In this document: in pieces, positions 55,826 to 64,000 of the stretch
Layout: each line of letters begins with the position of its first letter
How positions within the stretch are numbered: the first letter of the stretch is position 1
Assembly: GCF_002591975.1 (NCBI RefSeq)
Contig: NZ_NVQE01000001.1
Location: 62,001 to 126,000 of the forward strand
Reading direction: 5' to 3'
Length of the DNA stretch: 64,000 bases
DNA from: Mycobacterium neglectum
GTDB taxonomy: Bacteria; Actinomycetota; Actinomycetes; Mycobacteriales; Mycobacteriaceae
Translations under genes and position numbers: made by a program
The notes under the pieces: generated by a model
What the model was told of the DNA's origin: nothing
Database searches by the model: none
The model's input: the letters and a program-made list of their open reading frames with translations, nothing else

Positions 55826-56754
55826 CCAATCCGCCCGACAGGCCACCGCGCCAACAGGCGGGGGCGATCTCGGCGATACTGAGAACCCTGCGGCGCGCAC
55901 CTCGCCGCGTGCGGCGCGGCTCCCGCGACGTCATCGAGACCGCCGTATCGCAGTTGTTCGATGCGGCGGTGCTTCATCCGCACGCCGAAGCGACCTCTGG
56001 TGAGTACCGCATCGACGATCTCGCACGTACGGCGGGCACCACGACACGCAACATCCGGGTGTACCGCGACCGCGGACTGCTACACCCGCCACTGCGGGTC
56101 GGGCGTATCGCGCTGTTCAACGACACGCACCTGACGCGGCTGCGGCTGATCACCTCGATGCTGGACCGCGGCTACAACATCGCCCACGTCCACGAGATGC
56201 TGTCGGCCTGGGAGCAGGGTAAGAACCTGGGCGACATGCTGGGAATCGAATCGGCGATCGCCGGCAGCTGGGCGACGGAAAAACCCGAGCGGATGAGCGT
56301 GGCCGACGCCAGGCGGTTGGTCGATGACGACCCCGGATTCGACCGCATGGTCGGGTTGGGCGTGATCAAGCTGGAGGACGGCGAGGCAGTCGTGGTGCGC
56401 CCCAAGCTGATCGAGGCGTTCAACGAGATCAGACAGTACGGTGTTGCCACCGACAAACTGATCGACCTACACGAACAGATCTCGCCACTGCTCGATCAGA
56501 TCAGCGGAATGCTGGTGCAGGCGGGTATCGAGGAGGTTCTGCACCGCGTCAACCCGGGTGCCGCACTGCCGCCGGATACCGAAGTGGCCGAACTGATCAC
56601 GATGCTGGTGCGCTTCCGCACCCAGGCTGTCTCGGCGGTGTCGGCCACGTTGGCCTTCTCCATCGAATCGACGATCGAAACGACTGTCGGTCAGATCCTC
56701 GGCGAATTCATCGAGAAGGAACCGCCCGTCCCCGAAAACCACGAGGACGCCTGA
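55822..56754 (+). CDS. MerR family transcriptional regulator
   Basis: A 310-residue regulator. The N-terminal 60 residues are an Arg-rich extension (RTLRRAPRRVRRGSRDV). The MerR winged helix follows: YRIDDLARTAGTTTRNIRVYRDRGLLHPPLRVGRIALFNDTHLTRLRLITSMLDRGYNIAHVHEML. The C-terminal domain of about 190 residues is helical and has no cysteine metal site, so it is not of the metal-sensing type but is likely to sense an organic molecule. The ATG at 55822 overlaps the BVMO stop (ATGA). It is the last gene of the operon and a natural candidate for binding the palindrome at 51500. Its stop abuts the convergent guaA stop. Confidence 0.88.
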   Translation: MTNPPDRPPRQQAGAISAILRTLRRAPRRVRRGSRDVIETAVSQLFDAAVLHPHAEATSGEYRIDDLARTAGTTTRNIRVYRDRGLLHPPLRVGRIALFNDTHLTRLRLITSMLDRGYNIAHVHEMLSAWEQGKNLGDMLGIESAIAGSWATEKPERMSVADARRLVDDDPGFDRMVGLGVIKLEDGEAVVVRPKLIEAFNEIRQYGVATDKLIDLHEQISPLLDQISGMLVQAGIEEVLHRVNPGAALPPDTEVAELITMLVRFRTQAVSAVSATLAFSIESTIETTVGQILGEFIEKEPPVPENHEDA

Positions 56755-58314
56755 TCACTCCCATTCGATGGTGCCGGGCGGCTTGCTGGTGATGTCCAGC
56801 ACCACACGGTTGACCTCGCGGACCTCGTTGGTGATACGCGTGGAGATGCGCTCCAGAACCTCGTAGGGCACCCGCGTCCAGTCCGCGGTCATGGCGTCCT
56901 CGCTGGACACCGGGCGAAGCACGATCGGATGACCATAGGTGCGGCCGTCGCCCTGAACTCCCACCGAACGGACGCCGGCAAGCAGCACCACCGGACACTG
57001 CCAGATCTGGTGGTCCAGTCCGGCAGCGGTCAGTTCCTCCCGCGCGATCGAATCGGCACGCCGCAGCGTTTCCAGCCGCACAGCGGTCACCTCGCCGACA
57101 ATCCGGATGCCAAGTCCTGGGCCCGGGAACGGCTGGCGTGCAACGATTTCCTCGGGTAGGCCGAGTTCTCGCCCGACCGCGCGGACCTCGTCCTTGAACA
57201 GCAGCCGAAGCGGCTCGACAAGTTTGAACTTGAGGTCGTCTGGCAGTCCGCCGACGTTGTGATGGCTCTTGATGTTTGCAGTTCCCGACCCGCCGCCGGA
57301 CTCCACGACATCGGGGTACAGCGTGCCCTGCACCAGGAAGTCGACCTCAGAACCGGTATCACCCACGATATCTCGGACAGCACCCTCGAACGCGCGGATG
57401 AACTGCCTGCCGATGATCTTGCGCTTGCCCTCGGGGTCGGTCACGCCGGACAGCGCTTCCAGGAATCGGTCGGCGACGTCGACGGTGACCAGATTCGCAC
57501 CGGTGGCCGCGACGAAGTCACGCTGTACCTGCGCCCGTTCCCCTGCTCTCAAGAGACCGTGGTCGACGAATACGCACGTCAGCCTGTCACCGATGGCCCG
57601 CTGCACCAGTGCGGCGGCCACTGCGGAGTCCACGCCGCCGGATAGACCGCAGATCGCCCGCCCGTCGCCGATCTGGTCGCGCACCTGGTCGACGAGCGCG
57701 TCGGCGATGTTCGCCGGCGTCCACGTCGAGTCGATACCGGCGAATTCATGCAGGAACCGGCTGAGTATCTGCTGGCCATGCGGAGTGTGCATCACCTCGG
57801 GGTGGTACTGCACTCCTGCCAGGCCCCTTGACCTGTTCTCGAACGCCGCGACGGGGGCGCCGGAACTGGTGGCAACCACGTCAAAGCCCTCAGGGGCGGC
57901 GGTGACGGCGTCACCGTGGCTCATCCACACCGGCTGGGTCGTGGGTAGGTCGGAATGGAGTTCTCCCCCAGTAACTTCCAGTTGAGTGCGGCCGTACTCG
58001 CTGGTCCCGGTACGAGCGACGGTACCGCCCAGCACCTGCGCCATCGCTTGAAAGCCGTAGCAGATGCCGAATACCGGCACCCCCAAGTCGAATACTTCGG
58101 CGTTCAACTGCGGCGCGCCGTCTTCGTACACGCTCGAGGGGCCGCCGGAAAGCACGATGGCCCGTGGGTCACGGGCCTTGATCTCCTCCACGGTCGCGGT
58201 ATGCGGAATCACCTCGGAGTAGACGCGCGCTTCGCGGACACGGCGAGCAATCAGTTGCGCGTATTGCGCTCCGAAGTCGACGACCAACACGGGACGGGGA
58301 GGACCTGTTGTCAC
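56755..58314 (-). CDS. guaA: GMP synthase (glutamine-hydrolysing)
   Basis: A 519-residue GuaA. Glutamine amidotransferase domain (about 8-200): [20 protein letters not shown], nucleophile GICYGFQ and the HPEV His-Glu pair. ATP pyrophosphatase domain: P-loop [16 protein letters not shown], then [11 protein letters not shown]. Dimerisation domain: [24 protein letters not shown] and the C-terminal KPPGTIEWE. It converts XMP to GMP with glutamine and ATP, completing guanine nucleotide synthesis. Corresponds to M. tuberculosis Rv3396c. It is divergent from the HAD/GH65 pair, and its 3' end touches the MerR gene. Confidence 0.97.
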   Translation of the reverse strand: MTTGPPRPVLVVDFGAQYAQLIARRVREARVYSEVIPHTATVEEIKARDPRAIVLSGGPSSVYEDGAPQLNAEVFDLGVPVFGICYGFQAMAQVLGGTVARTGTSEYGRTQLEVTGGELHSDLPTTQPVWMSHGDAVTAAPEGFDVVATSSGAPVAAFENRSRGLAGVQYHPEVMHTPHGQQILSRFLHEFAGIDSTWTPANIADALVDQVRDQIGDGRAICGLSGGVDSAVAAALVQRAIGDRLTCVFVDHGLLRAGERAQVQRDFVAATGANLVTVDVADRFLEALSGVTDPEGKRKIIGRQFIRAFEGAVRDIVGDTGSEVDFLVQGTLYPDVVESGGGSGTANIKSHHNVGGLPDDLKFKLVEPLRLLFKDEVRAVGRELGLPEEIVARQPFPGPGLGIRIVGEVTAVRLETLRRADSIAREELTAAGLDHQIWQCPVVLLAGVRSVGVQGDGRTYGHPIVLRPVSSEDAMTADWTRVPYEVLERISTRITNEVREVNRVVLDITSKPPGTIEWE

Positions 58315-58390
58315 CCGGACAGTCTAATCAGCGCGAACTCCCGTGACGTCCACGCTCATGCCTCAAGTATGCCCGGGGACGAAACTGGGA

Positions 58391-59176
58391 ATGGTGAACT
58401 GGAGGCACGAACCCCAACCAAAGCGAGGTCACCCAGTGCTCGGTCTACCCGAACAGATTCGTGCCACCCTTTTCGACCTCGACGGCGTGCTGACGGACAC
58501 CGCCAGCGTGCACAAAAAGGCCTGGAAGGCGATGTTCGACGACTATCTCAAGGCCGACGCCGAGCGCACGGCCACCGAATTCGTGCCATTCGACGTCGAC
58601 GCCGATTACCTGAATTACGTCGACGGCAAAAAGCGCGAGGACGGGGTCCGGTCCTTCCTGGCCAGCAGGGGTATCAACCTGCCTGACGGTAATCCCGACG
58701 ACGGCGCGGACGCAGAGACGGTCTTCGGCCTCGGAAACCGCAAAAACGATGCGTTTCAGCACACGCTGCACACCGACGGGGTCGCGGTCTTCGAGGGATC
58801 GCGCCGCTATCTGGAGGCGGCCGTCGACGCGGGGTTCGGCACCGCGGTCGTGTCGTCCAGCGCGAACACCCGCGAGGTGCTCGAACTGACCGGGCTCGAC
58901 AGATTCGTCCAGCATCGTGTGGACGGGGTGACGATGCGGGAGCAGAACATCGCGGGAAAGCCGGCACCCGATTCGTTTCTGCGCGCCGCGCAGCTACTCG
59001 ACGTCACGCCCGCGGAGGCCGTCGTGTTCGAGGATGCGCTCTCGGGCGTCGCAGCAGGACGTGCCGGGAAGTTCGGCTACGTCGTCGGCGTAGACCGAGT
59101 CGGGCAGGCAGAAGCACTGCGGGACAACGGTGCTGACGTCGTCGTCACCGACCTGGCGGAGCTGATGTTGCGATGA
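58391..59176 (+). CDS. HAD-family beta-phosphoglucomutase-like protein (Rv3400-like)
   Basis: A 261-residue HAD phosphatase-fold enzyme. Motif I is [11 protein letters not shown] (Asp29 nucleophile, Asp31 acid-base), motif [10 protein letters not shown] and motif [17 protein letters not shown] and [15 protein letters not shown]. The cap contains [13 protein letters not shown], typical of the beta-phosphoglucomutase subfamily. A GTG at 58436 is a possible start, but the upstream ATG giving [21 protein letters not shown] keeps the M-x-N-W opening found in Rv3400, so 58391 was chosen. It isomerises beta-glucose-1-phosphate to glucose-6-phosphate. It overlaps GH65 (ATGA), the enzyme that would supply beta-glucose-1-phosphate. 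Confidence 0.88.
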   Translation: MVNWRHEPQPKRGHPVLGLPEQIRATLFDLDGVLTDTASVHKKAWKAMFDDYLKADAERTATEFVPFDVDADYLNYVDGKKREDGVRSFLASRGINLPDGNPDDGADAETVFGLGNRKNDAFQHTLHTDGVAVFEGSRRYLEAAVDAGFGTAVVSSSANTREVLELTGLDRFVQHRVDGVTMREQNIAGKPAPDSFLRAAQLLDVTPAEAVVFEDALSGVAAGRAGKFGYVVGVDRVGQAEALRDNGADVVVTDLAELMLR

Positions 59177-61527
59177 ACACCGGCGACAATTTCACCGTCG
59201 AGCCATGGCATATCCGCGAAACCTCACTCGATCTCGACCTTCTGGATGAGTCCGAGTCGCTCTTCGCGCTGTCGAATGGCCATATCGGCATGCGCGGCAA
59301 CCTTGACGAGGGCGAACCGCACGGGATGCCCGGCACGTACTTGAACTCGTTCTACGAGGTTCGTCCGTTGCCGTACGCCGAGGCGGGCTTCGGCTATCCG
59401 GAAGCCGGCCAGACGATCGTCAACATCACCAACGGCAAGCTCATTCGCCTGCTCGTCGACGACGAGCCGTTCGACCTGCGATACGGCGATCTACTCGAAC
59501 ATGAACGCATCCTTGATATGAGGGCGGGCACGCTGACGCGCACCGCACATTGGCGCTCTCCGGCGGGCCGGCAAGTGAAGGTGACCTCGACCCGCCTGGT
59601 GTCGCTTGCGCAACGCAGCGTCGCCGCGATCGAGTACACGGTCGAGGCTCTCGACGAGTTCGTCCGCGCCACGGTCCAATCCGAGTTGGTCGCGAACGAA
59701 GCGGTACCCGCGTCGTCACACGATCCGAGAGTCGCCTCCGTACTCGACAAGCCGCTGAAAGCCGTTCAGCACGAACACTCCGAATGCGGGGCGATCCTTC
59801 TGCACCGCACGAACTCCAGTGGGCTGTTGATGGCAGCGGCGATGGACCACGACGTCGAGGTTCCCGGACGTGTCGAAGTAACGACGGGCGCGGGCGAGGA
59901 TTGGGCGAACACCACAGTGATCTGTGGTCTCCGACCGGGTCAACGACTGCGCATCGTCAAGTACCTCGCGTACGGGTGGTCGAGCCTGAGATCGCGCCCT
60001 GCACTACGTGATCAAGCAGCCGCGGCTCTCAGCAGCGCGCGCTACACCGGTTGGGAAGGCCTGCTCAAGTCCCAGCGGGAATATCTCGACGAGTTCTGGG
60101 ACTGCGCCGACGTGGAGGTCGAGGGTGATCCCGAGAGCCAGCAGGCGGTGCGGTTCGGACTCTTCCATGTCTTGCAGGCCAGCGCGCGTGCCGAACGTCG
60201 GGCGATCCCCGGAAAGGGATTGACGGGCACCGGGTATGACGGTCACGCGTTCTGGGACACAGAGGGTTTCGTGTTGCCACTACTGACGTATACGGCACCG
60301 TATGCGGCCGCCGACGCCCTGCGATGGCGGGCCTCCACTCTTGACCTGGCCAGGGAGCGCGCCGCACAACTCGACCTCACCGGCGCCGCCTTTCCGTGGC
60401 GCACCATCCGTGGTGAGGAATGCTCGGCATACTGGCCGGCAGGGACGGCTGGTTGGCACGTGAACGCCGACATCGCAATGGCGTTCGAGCGGTACCGCAT
60501 CGTGACGGGTGACGAGTCGCTGGAAGCCGAGTGCGGGCTGGCGGTCCTCGTCGAGACGGCGCGGCTGTGGCTGTCGCTCGGGCATCATGACCGGCACGGG
60601 GTGTGGCACATCGACGGAGTCACCGGGCCCGACGAATACACGGCGGTGGTGCGAGACAACGTCTACACCAATCTGATGGCGGCCCACAACCTTCGAACTG
60701 CCGCCGAGGCCTGCCTGCGCCACCCTGATGGCGCCGACGAGCTGGGTGTCACCGCGGCGGAGATGGCCGATTGGCGAAACGCGGCCGACGACGCGTTCAT
60801 CCCGTTCGACGACGACCTGGGCGTCCATCCGCAGTGCGCGGGATTCACCACCCTTCGGGAGTGGGACTTCGTGTCCAACACCACCTATCCCCTGCTGTTG
60901 CACGAACCCTATGTGCGGCTGTATCCGGCTCAGGTGATCAAACAGGCGGATCTGGTGCTGGCCATGCACTTGCAGAGCCACGCGTTCACACCGGAACAGA
61001 AGGCGCGCAACGTCGACTACTACGAGCGCCGGACCACGCGCGACTCATCGCTTTCGGCGTGCACGCAGGCGGTGATGTGCGCAGACGTCGGCCACCTCGA
61101 ACTCGCCCACGACTACGCGTATGAGGCCGCGTTGATCGATCTGCGCGATCTGCACCACAACACCCGTGACGGCCTGCACATGGCCTCACTGGCAGGTGCG
61201 TGGACGGCGTTTGTATCGGGCTTCGGCGGGCTGCGCGACGACGACGGCGTACTGTCGCTCGACCCACACCTGCCGTCCGGCATCACCAGACTCCGATTCA
61301 GGCTGCGGTGGAAAGACTTCCGGCTCACTGTCGATGTGAACCACGAGAACGTCACCTACACCGTCCGCGACGGGCCGCACACCTCGTTGACCATCCGGCA
61401 CGCCGGCGAGGATTTGGAGCTCAGTACGACGAACGCTTCGACAGTCACGATCCGGCCACGTGAACCTCTGCTGCCCGAGCCGCAGCAGCCGCCCGGCCGG
61501 AAGCCCTTGCTCCGCAAGGCGCGCTAG
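59173..61527 (+). CDS. Glycoside hydrolase family 65 protein (Rv3401-like disaccharide phosphorylase)
   Basis: A 784-residue GH65 protein. The N-terminal super-sandwich (about 1-270) opens [34 protein letters not shown]. The catalytic (alpha/alpha)6 barrel contains [16 protein letters not shown], the catalytic acid Glu488 in [12 protein letters not shown] and the phosphate-binding region [19 protein letters not shown]65 enzymes phosphorolyse maltose, trehalose or kojibiose to beta-glucose-1-phosphate plus glucose; the acceptor here is unknown. Length fits Rv3401 (786). It starts on the HAD stop codon, so both act in one pathway: disaccharide to beta-glucose-1-phosphate to glucose-6-phosphate. 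A four-base overlap with the convergent oxidoreductase ends it. Confidence 0.92.
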   Translation: MNTGDNFTVEPWHIRETSLDLDLLDESESLFALSNGHIGMRGNLDEGEPHGMPGTYLNSFYEVRPLPYAEAGFGYPEAGQTIVNITNGKLIRLLVDDEPFDLRYGDLLEHERILDMRAGTLTRTAHWRSPAGRQVKVTSTRLVSLAQRSVAAIEYTVEALDEFVRATVQSELVANEAVPASSHDPRVASVLDKPLKAVQHEHSECGAILLHRTNSSGLLMAAAMDHDVEVPGRVEVTTGAGEDWANTTVICGLRPGQRLRIVKYLAYGWSSLRSRPALRDQAAAALSSARYTGWEGLLKSQREYLDEFWDCADVEVEGDPESQQAVRFGLFHVLQASARAERRAIPGKGLTGTGYDGHAFWDTEGFVLPLLTYTAPYAAADALRWRASTLDLARERAAQLDLTGAAFPWRTIRGEECSAYWPAGTAGWHVNADIAMAFERYRIVTGDESLEAECGLAVLVETARLWLSLGHHDRHGVWHIDGVTGPDEYTAVVRDNVYTNLMAAHNLRTAAEACLRHPDGADELGVTAAEMADWRNAADDAFIPFDDDLGVHPQCAGFTTLREWDFVSNTTYPLLLHEPYVRLYPAQVIKQADLVLAMHLQSHAFTPEQKARNVDYYERRTTRDSSLSACTQAVMCADVGHLELAHDYAYEAALIDLRDLHHNTRDGLHMASLAGAWTAFVSGFGGLRDDDGVLSLDPHLPSGITRLRFRLRWKDFRLTVDVNHENVTYTVRDGPHTSLTIRHAGEDLELSTTNASTVTIRPREPLLPEPQQPPGRKPLLRKAR

Positions 61528-62498
61528 GGCGTCAACACCGTCGAACCATGGGTGCGCCGGCCTTCGAGATCGCGGTGCGCCTGCGCGGCGTCCTTGAGCG
61601 CGTACTGCTCACCGACGGTGAGAACGATGACGCCCTTCGCGATTGCGTCGAAGAGTTCACCACAGCGCCAGGAGAACTCCTCGCGGGTCCGGTTGAAATG
61701 ACTACGCATCGGACGCGTCAGATACACCGAACCGGCGGCGTTGAGCCGCTGTGGATCGACCGGCGGTACCGGCCCACTGGCGGCCCCGTACAGCGCGAGC
61801 GTTCCGCGTACCGCCAGGCTCGCAAGGCTCGCGTCGAACGTCGACCGACCGACGCCGTCGTAGACCGCGACGACCCCGTTGCCGCCAGTGAGATCGCGGA
61901 TCCGCGCACCGAATTTCAGCGGGTCATCCGGATAGTCGAGCACATCGGCCGCTCCTGCTTGTCGAGACATGTCGGCCTTCGCCGACGTCGACACCGTCGT
62001 GATCACTCGGGCGCCCAAGGACGCAGCCCACTGGGTGAGGATCAGCCCGACACCACCTGCGCCCGCGTGCACCAGGATGTCGTCGCCCGGCTTCACCGCG
62101 TACACCGACCTGGTCAAAAAGTGCGCGGTCAGTCCTTTCAGCAGTGCCGAAGCAGCCACCTGATAGGTAACGCCATCGGGGATCTGGAAAACCAAATCAA
62201 GCGGTGCAACACAGTATTCGGCATAGGTGCCCACCGCATCAGCGCTGGCGACCCGATCACCGACGCGCAGGGACGTCACCCCATCGCCGACACCGGCCAC
62301 AGTGCCCGACACCTCGCTGCCGGGCACGAAGGGCAGATCGTGTGGGTATGCGCCGGTCCGGAAATAGGTGTCGATGAAGTTGACACCGATGGCTTCGGCC
62401 TTGATCAACACTTCTCCCGGGCCCGGATTGGGCTGGGCCATATCGACGTACTCCAGAACCTCAGGTCCTCCGTTGTGAGGTACCTCGATCGCGTGCAT
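61524..62498 (-). CDS. NADPH:quinone oxidoreductase (zeta-crystallin-like MDR)
   Basis: A 324-residue zinc-independent MDR. The opening MHAIEVPHNGGPEVLEYVD and EVLIKAEAIGVNFIDTYFRTGAYP are the quinone-reductase signatures; the nucleotide site is ILVHAGAGGVGLILTQWAASLGARVI. VYDGVGRSTFDASLASLAVRGTLALYG also marks the family. It reduces quinones or alpha,beta-unsaturated carbonyls by NADPH. Three in-frame starts exist: the 62498 ATG has an AAGGAG site seven bases upstream and is preferred over 62504 (spacing about one base) and 62540. It lies about 41 bases after the ThDP enzyme stop on the same strand, and its 3' end overlaps GH65. Confidence 0.9.
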   Translation of the reverse strand: MHAIEVPHNGGPEVLEYVDMAQPNPGPGEVLIKAEAIGVNFIDTYFRTGAYPHDLPFVPGSEVSGTVAGVGDGVTSLRVGDRVASADAVGTYAEYCVAPLDLVFQIPDGVTYQVAASALLKGLTAHFLTRSVYAVKPGDDILVHAGAGGVGLILTQWAASLGARVITTVSTSAKADMSRQAGAADVLDYPDDPLKFGARIRDLTGGNGVVAVYDGVGRSTFDASLASLAVRGTLALYGAASGPVPPVDPQRLNAAGSVYLTRPMRSHFNRTREEFSWRCGELFDAIAKGVIVLTVGEQYALKDAAQAHRDLEGRRTHGSTVLTP

Positions 62499-62539
62499 GG
62501 TCATGCTCCTTCCGCAAGCCGGGCTCCCTTTCGTCACCA

Positions 62540-64000
62540 TCAGCCGAGATGCGGCAGTTGCGGTTTCGTGGGAACAACGATGACAGTGGGACCGTCGGCG
62601 TCGAGCGCAGCGGTGAACTCATCGGCCAGCATGTCGGTGCTGTTCACCTCCACCGCACGGCATCCGAAGCCGGAGGCGATTGACGCGATGTCGAGGCCAG
62701 GCAGCTCCAACCCTGGCACGTTTGGCGTCTCCTCCAGCAGCGCAAAGGATTTGAGGATCGCATACTCGCCGTTGCGCAGCACCACGAACACGATCGGCAA
62801 CTTGTGCTGCGCCGCGGTCCAAATCGCCTGGATCGAGTACTCGAACGAACCATCGCCGATGGTCGCGACGATGTGGCGTTTGACGCCACGGGCGCGATCA
62901 CCCAGTGCGATGCCCACGGCTCCGGGCACGCCCCAGCCGATGCCGCCGCTTCCCGTGGCGAAGAAGCTCTTCGAGTGGGTCGTCGGCAGCCAGTTGAACA
63001 GGTCGACCATCGTCGACGTCGACTCCATGACAACGGCGGAGTCGTCGGGTTTGACGGTACTGATCACCTCGTACACCGCATTGGAGGTCATCGGCGCCTT
63101 CGCGGGAACGTCAGAGCGTCGGTCGCGCACCAGCGGTGCGGGGCGCTCGCGGTCGGCGGGCACCCGGACGATTTCGGTCAGCCGCGTGAGCGCCACACCG
63201 ACATCGCCGACCAGGCTGTCGCCCACCGGGGCCACCGCGGACAGGTGCGTATCGGCGGTGATCTGCAGTAGTTCGGTGCCTTCAGGTAGGAACTCGCCCG
63301 CCACATAGGGGTAGTAGCGGAATACCTGGGCACCGATCACCACGACGAGGTCGTGACCGTGGACTGTCTGCTCGACCTCAGCGATGGTCATCGGCAGCGG
63401 CCCTGCATAGAGCGGGTGATCCTCGGGGAACGAGATCCGGTCCGCCAGCGCGCTGCCATACACCGGTGCGCCCAGTTTCTCGGCAAACGCGATGCCCGCG
63501 TCCCATGCTCCGGCCCGGTCGACCTCGGGGCCGAGCACCAACATCGGGTGCTGCGCCGCATTGATCCGCTCGGCGAATTCGGCCAGCCGGGTGGCATCCG
63601 GCGCGACCCGCTCGCTGATGCTGCGCACCACGGCCGGACCCAGCGCCTGCTTGTCCCAGTCGTCGAGTGGGATCGACAGGAACACCGGGCCCATCGGCGG
63701 CTGCATGGCCACCGCATACGCCTGCATGAATGCCGCGGGCACATCTTCGGCGCGAGCCGGCTCGTAGGCCCACTTCACCCACGGCTGAGGCAGCTGCGTC
63801 GCGTTCGGATTGTTCAGATATGGGTCGTAAAGCGACATTTCACGAGTCTGCTGTCCCGCGGTGACGATGAGCGGAGTGTTGGCGCGGTACGCCGCGATCA
63901 GACTGCCCATCGCGTTACCGGTCCCCGCAGCCGTGTGAAGATTCACCAATGCAGGCTTGCCGGTGGTCTGAGCGAACCCGTCGGCCATCGCCAATGCCGA
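62540..64000 (-). CDS. Thiamine diphosphate-dependent decarboxylase (benzoylformate decarboxylase-like), partial
   Basis: The visible part is about 486 residues; the start lies beyond the right edge, with an in-frame sequence SALAMADGFAQ continuing to the last base. The first visible segment (TGKPALVNLHTAAGTGNAMGSL) belongs to the Pyr domain, after the ThDP-activating Glu. The central domain (about 190-330 of the full protein) follows. The PP domain has the ThDP motif GDGSFEYSIQAIWTAAQHKLPIVFVVLRNGEY, in which the second Asn of the classical NN is replaced by G-E. FATGSGGIGWGVPGAVGIALGDR precedes it. It resembles MdlC. The product probably decarboxylates an aromatic 2-oxo acid. The quinone oxidoreductase follows on the same strand. 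Confidence 0.85.
   Translation of the reverse strand, partial: SALAMADGFAQTTGKPALVNLHTAAGTGNAMGSLIAAYRANTPLIVTAGQQTREMSLYDPYLNNPNATQLPQPWVKWAYEPARAEDVPAAFMQAYAVAMQPPMGPVFLSIPLDDWDKQALGPAVVRSISERVAPDATRLAEFAERINAAQHPMLVLGPEVDRAGAWDAGIAFAEKLGAPVYGSALADRISFPEDHPLYAGPLPMTIAEVEQTVHGHDLVVVIGAQVFRYYPYVAGEFLPEGTELLQITADTHLSAVAPVGDSLVGDVGVALTRLTEIVRVPADRERPAPLVRDRRSDVPAKAPMTSNAVYEVISTVKPDDSAVVMESTSTMVDLFNWLPTTHSKSFFATGSGGIGWGVPGAVGIALGDRARGVKRHIVATIGDGSFEYSIQAIWTAAQHKLPIVFVVLRNGEYAILKSFALLEETPNVPGLELPGLDIASIASGFGCRAVEVNSTDMLADEFTAALDADGPTVIVVPTKPQLPHLG

Overview
The window is high-GC, densely coding actinobacterial chromosome. Gene content and order point to a fast-growing Mycobacterium (Mycolicibacterium type). 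From memory of gene families, several blocks match the order in M. tuberculosis: metY-metX-methyltransferase (Rv3340-Rv3342), folD through dnaE2 (about Rv3355c-Rv3370c), and htdY/acrA1/iunH/imuB/imuA'/guaA/HAD/GH65 (about Rv3389c-Rv3401). No tRNA, rRNA, CRISPR array, prophage or insertion sequence was recognised, and no gene-free stretch exceeds about 300 bases. Species was not determined.

Layout. 0-4.5 kb: the 5' part of ndh, xthA, an alpha/beta hydrolase and monomeric isocitrate dehydrogenase. 4.7-8.1 kb: a SAM-IV riboswitch ahead of a coupled metY-metX-methyltransferase unit. 8.1-18.4 kb: a TetR/flavin monooxygenase pair, DUF3017-folD, an old-yellow-enzyme relative, a secreted protein, a two-FHA ABC exporter (Rv1747-like), an amidohydrolase and a PPOX-fold protein. 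18.5-23.3 kb: the mfp conservon (sensor kinase, roadblock, DUF742, small GTPase, pentapeptide MfpA). 23.5-29.6 kb: trmL, a nitroreductase, a PPOX/F420-type protein, an MFS transporter and dnaE2 with a perfect LexA (SOS) box. 29.7-35.5 kb: a xylose-type island with a ROK repressor divergent from xylA and a sugar ABC transporter (binding protein, ATPase, permease), with a probable ROK operator and a CRP-like site. 35.6-44.8 kb: a DUF222/HNH (13E12) protein, an alcohol dehydrogenase, a coupled UspA-permease pair, the MaoC hydratase htdY, fatty acyl reductase acrA1 and a nucleoside hydrolase. 44.8-47.4 kb: imuA'-imuB with a second perfect SOS box, followed by a DUF6480 gene broken by a one-base frameshift. 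47.6-51.5 kb: a lipoprotein, then an S53 (sedolisin) protease coupled to a zinc-ribbon polytopic membrane protein. 51.5-56.8 kb: a five-gene coupled operon (HSL-family esterase, SDR, ferritin-like di-iron protein, Baeyer-Villiger-type monooxygenase, MerR regulator) behind a perfect palindrome. 56.8-64 kb: guaA, beta-phosphoglucomutase-type HAD plus GH65 phosphorylase, a quinone oxidoreductase and a truncated ThDP decarboxylase.

How the parts work together. DnaE2 and ImuA'/ImuB form the mycobacterial DNA-damage mutasome and carry matching LexA boxes here although about 15 kb apart. The riboswitch ties homocysteine synthesis to SAM level. The ROK/xylA/ABC block looks like a self-regulated pentose uptake and isomerisation locus, but no xylulokinase is present. 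The least understood units are the S53 protease/zinc-ribbon membrane pair and the di-iron/BVMO/MerR operon.
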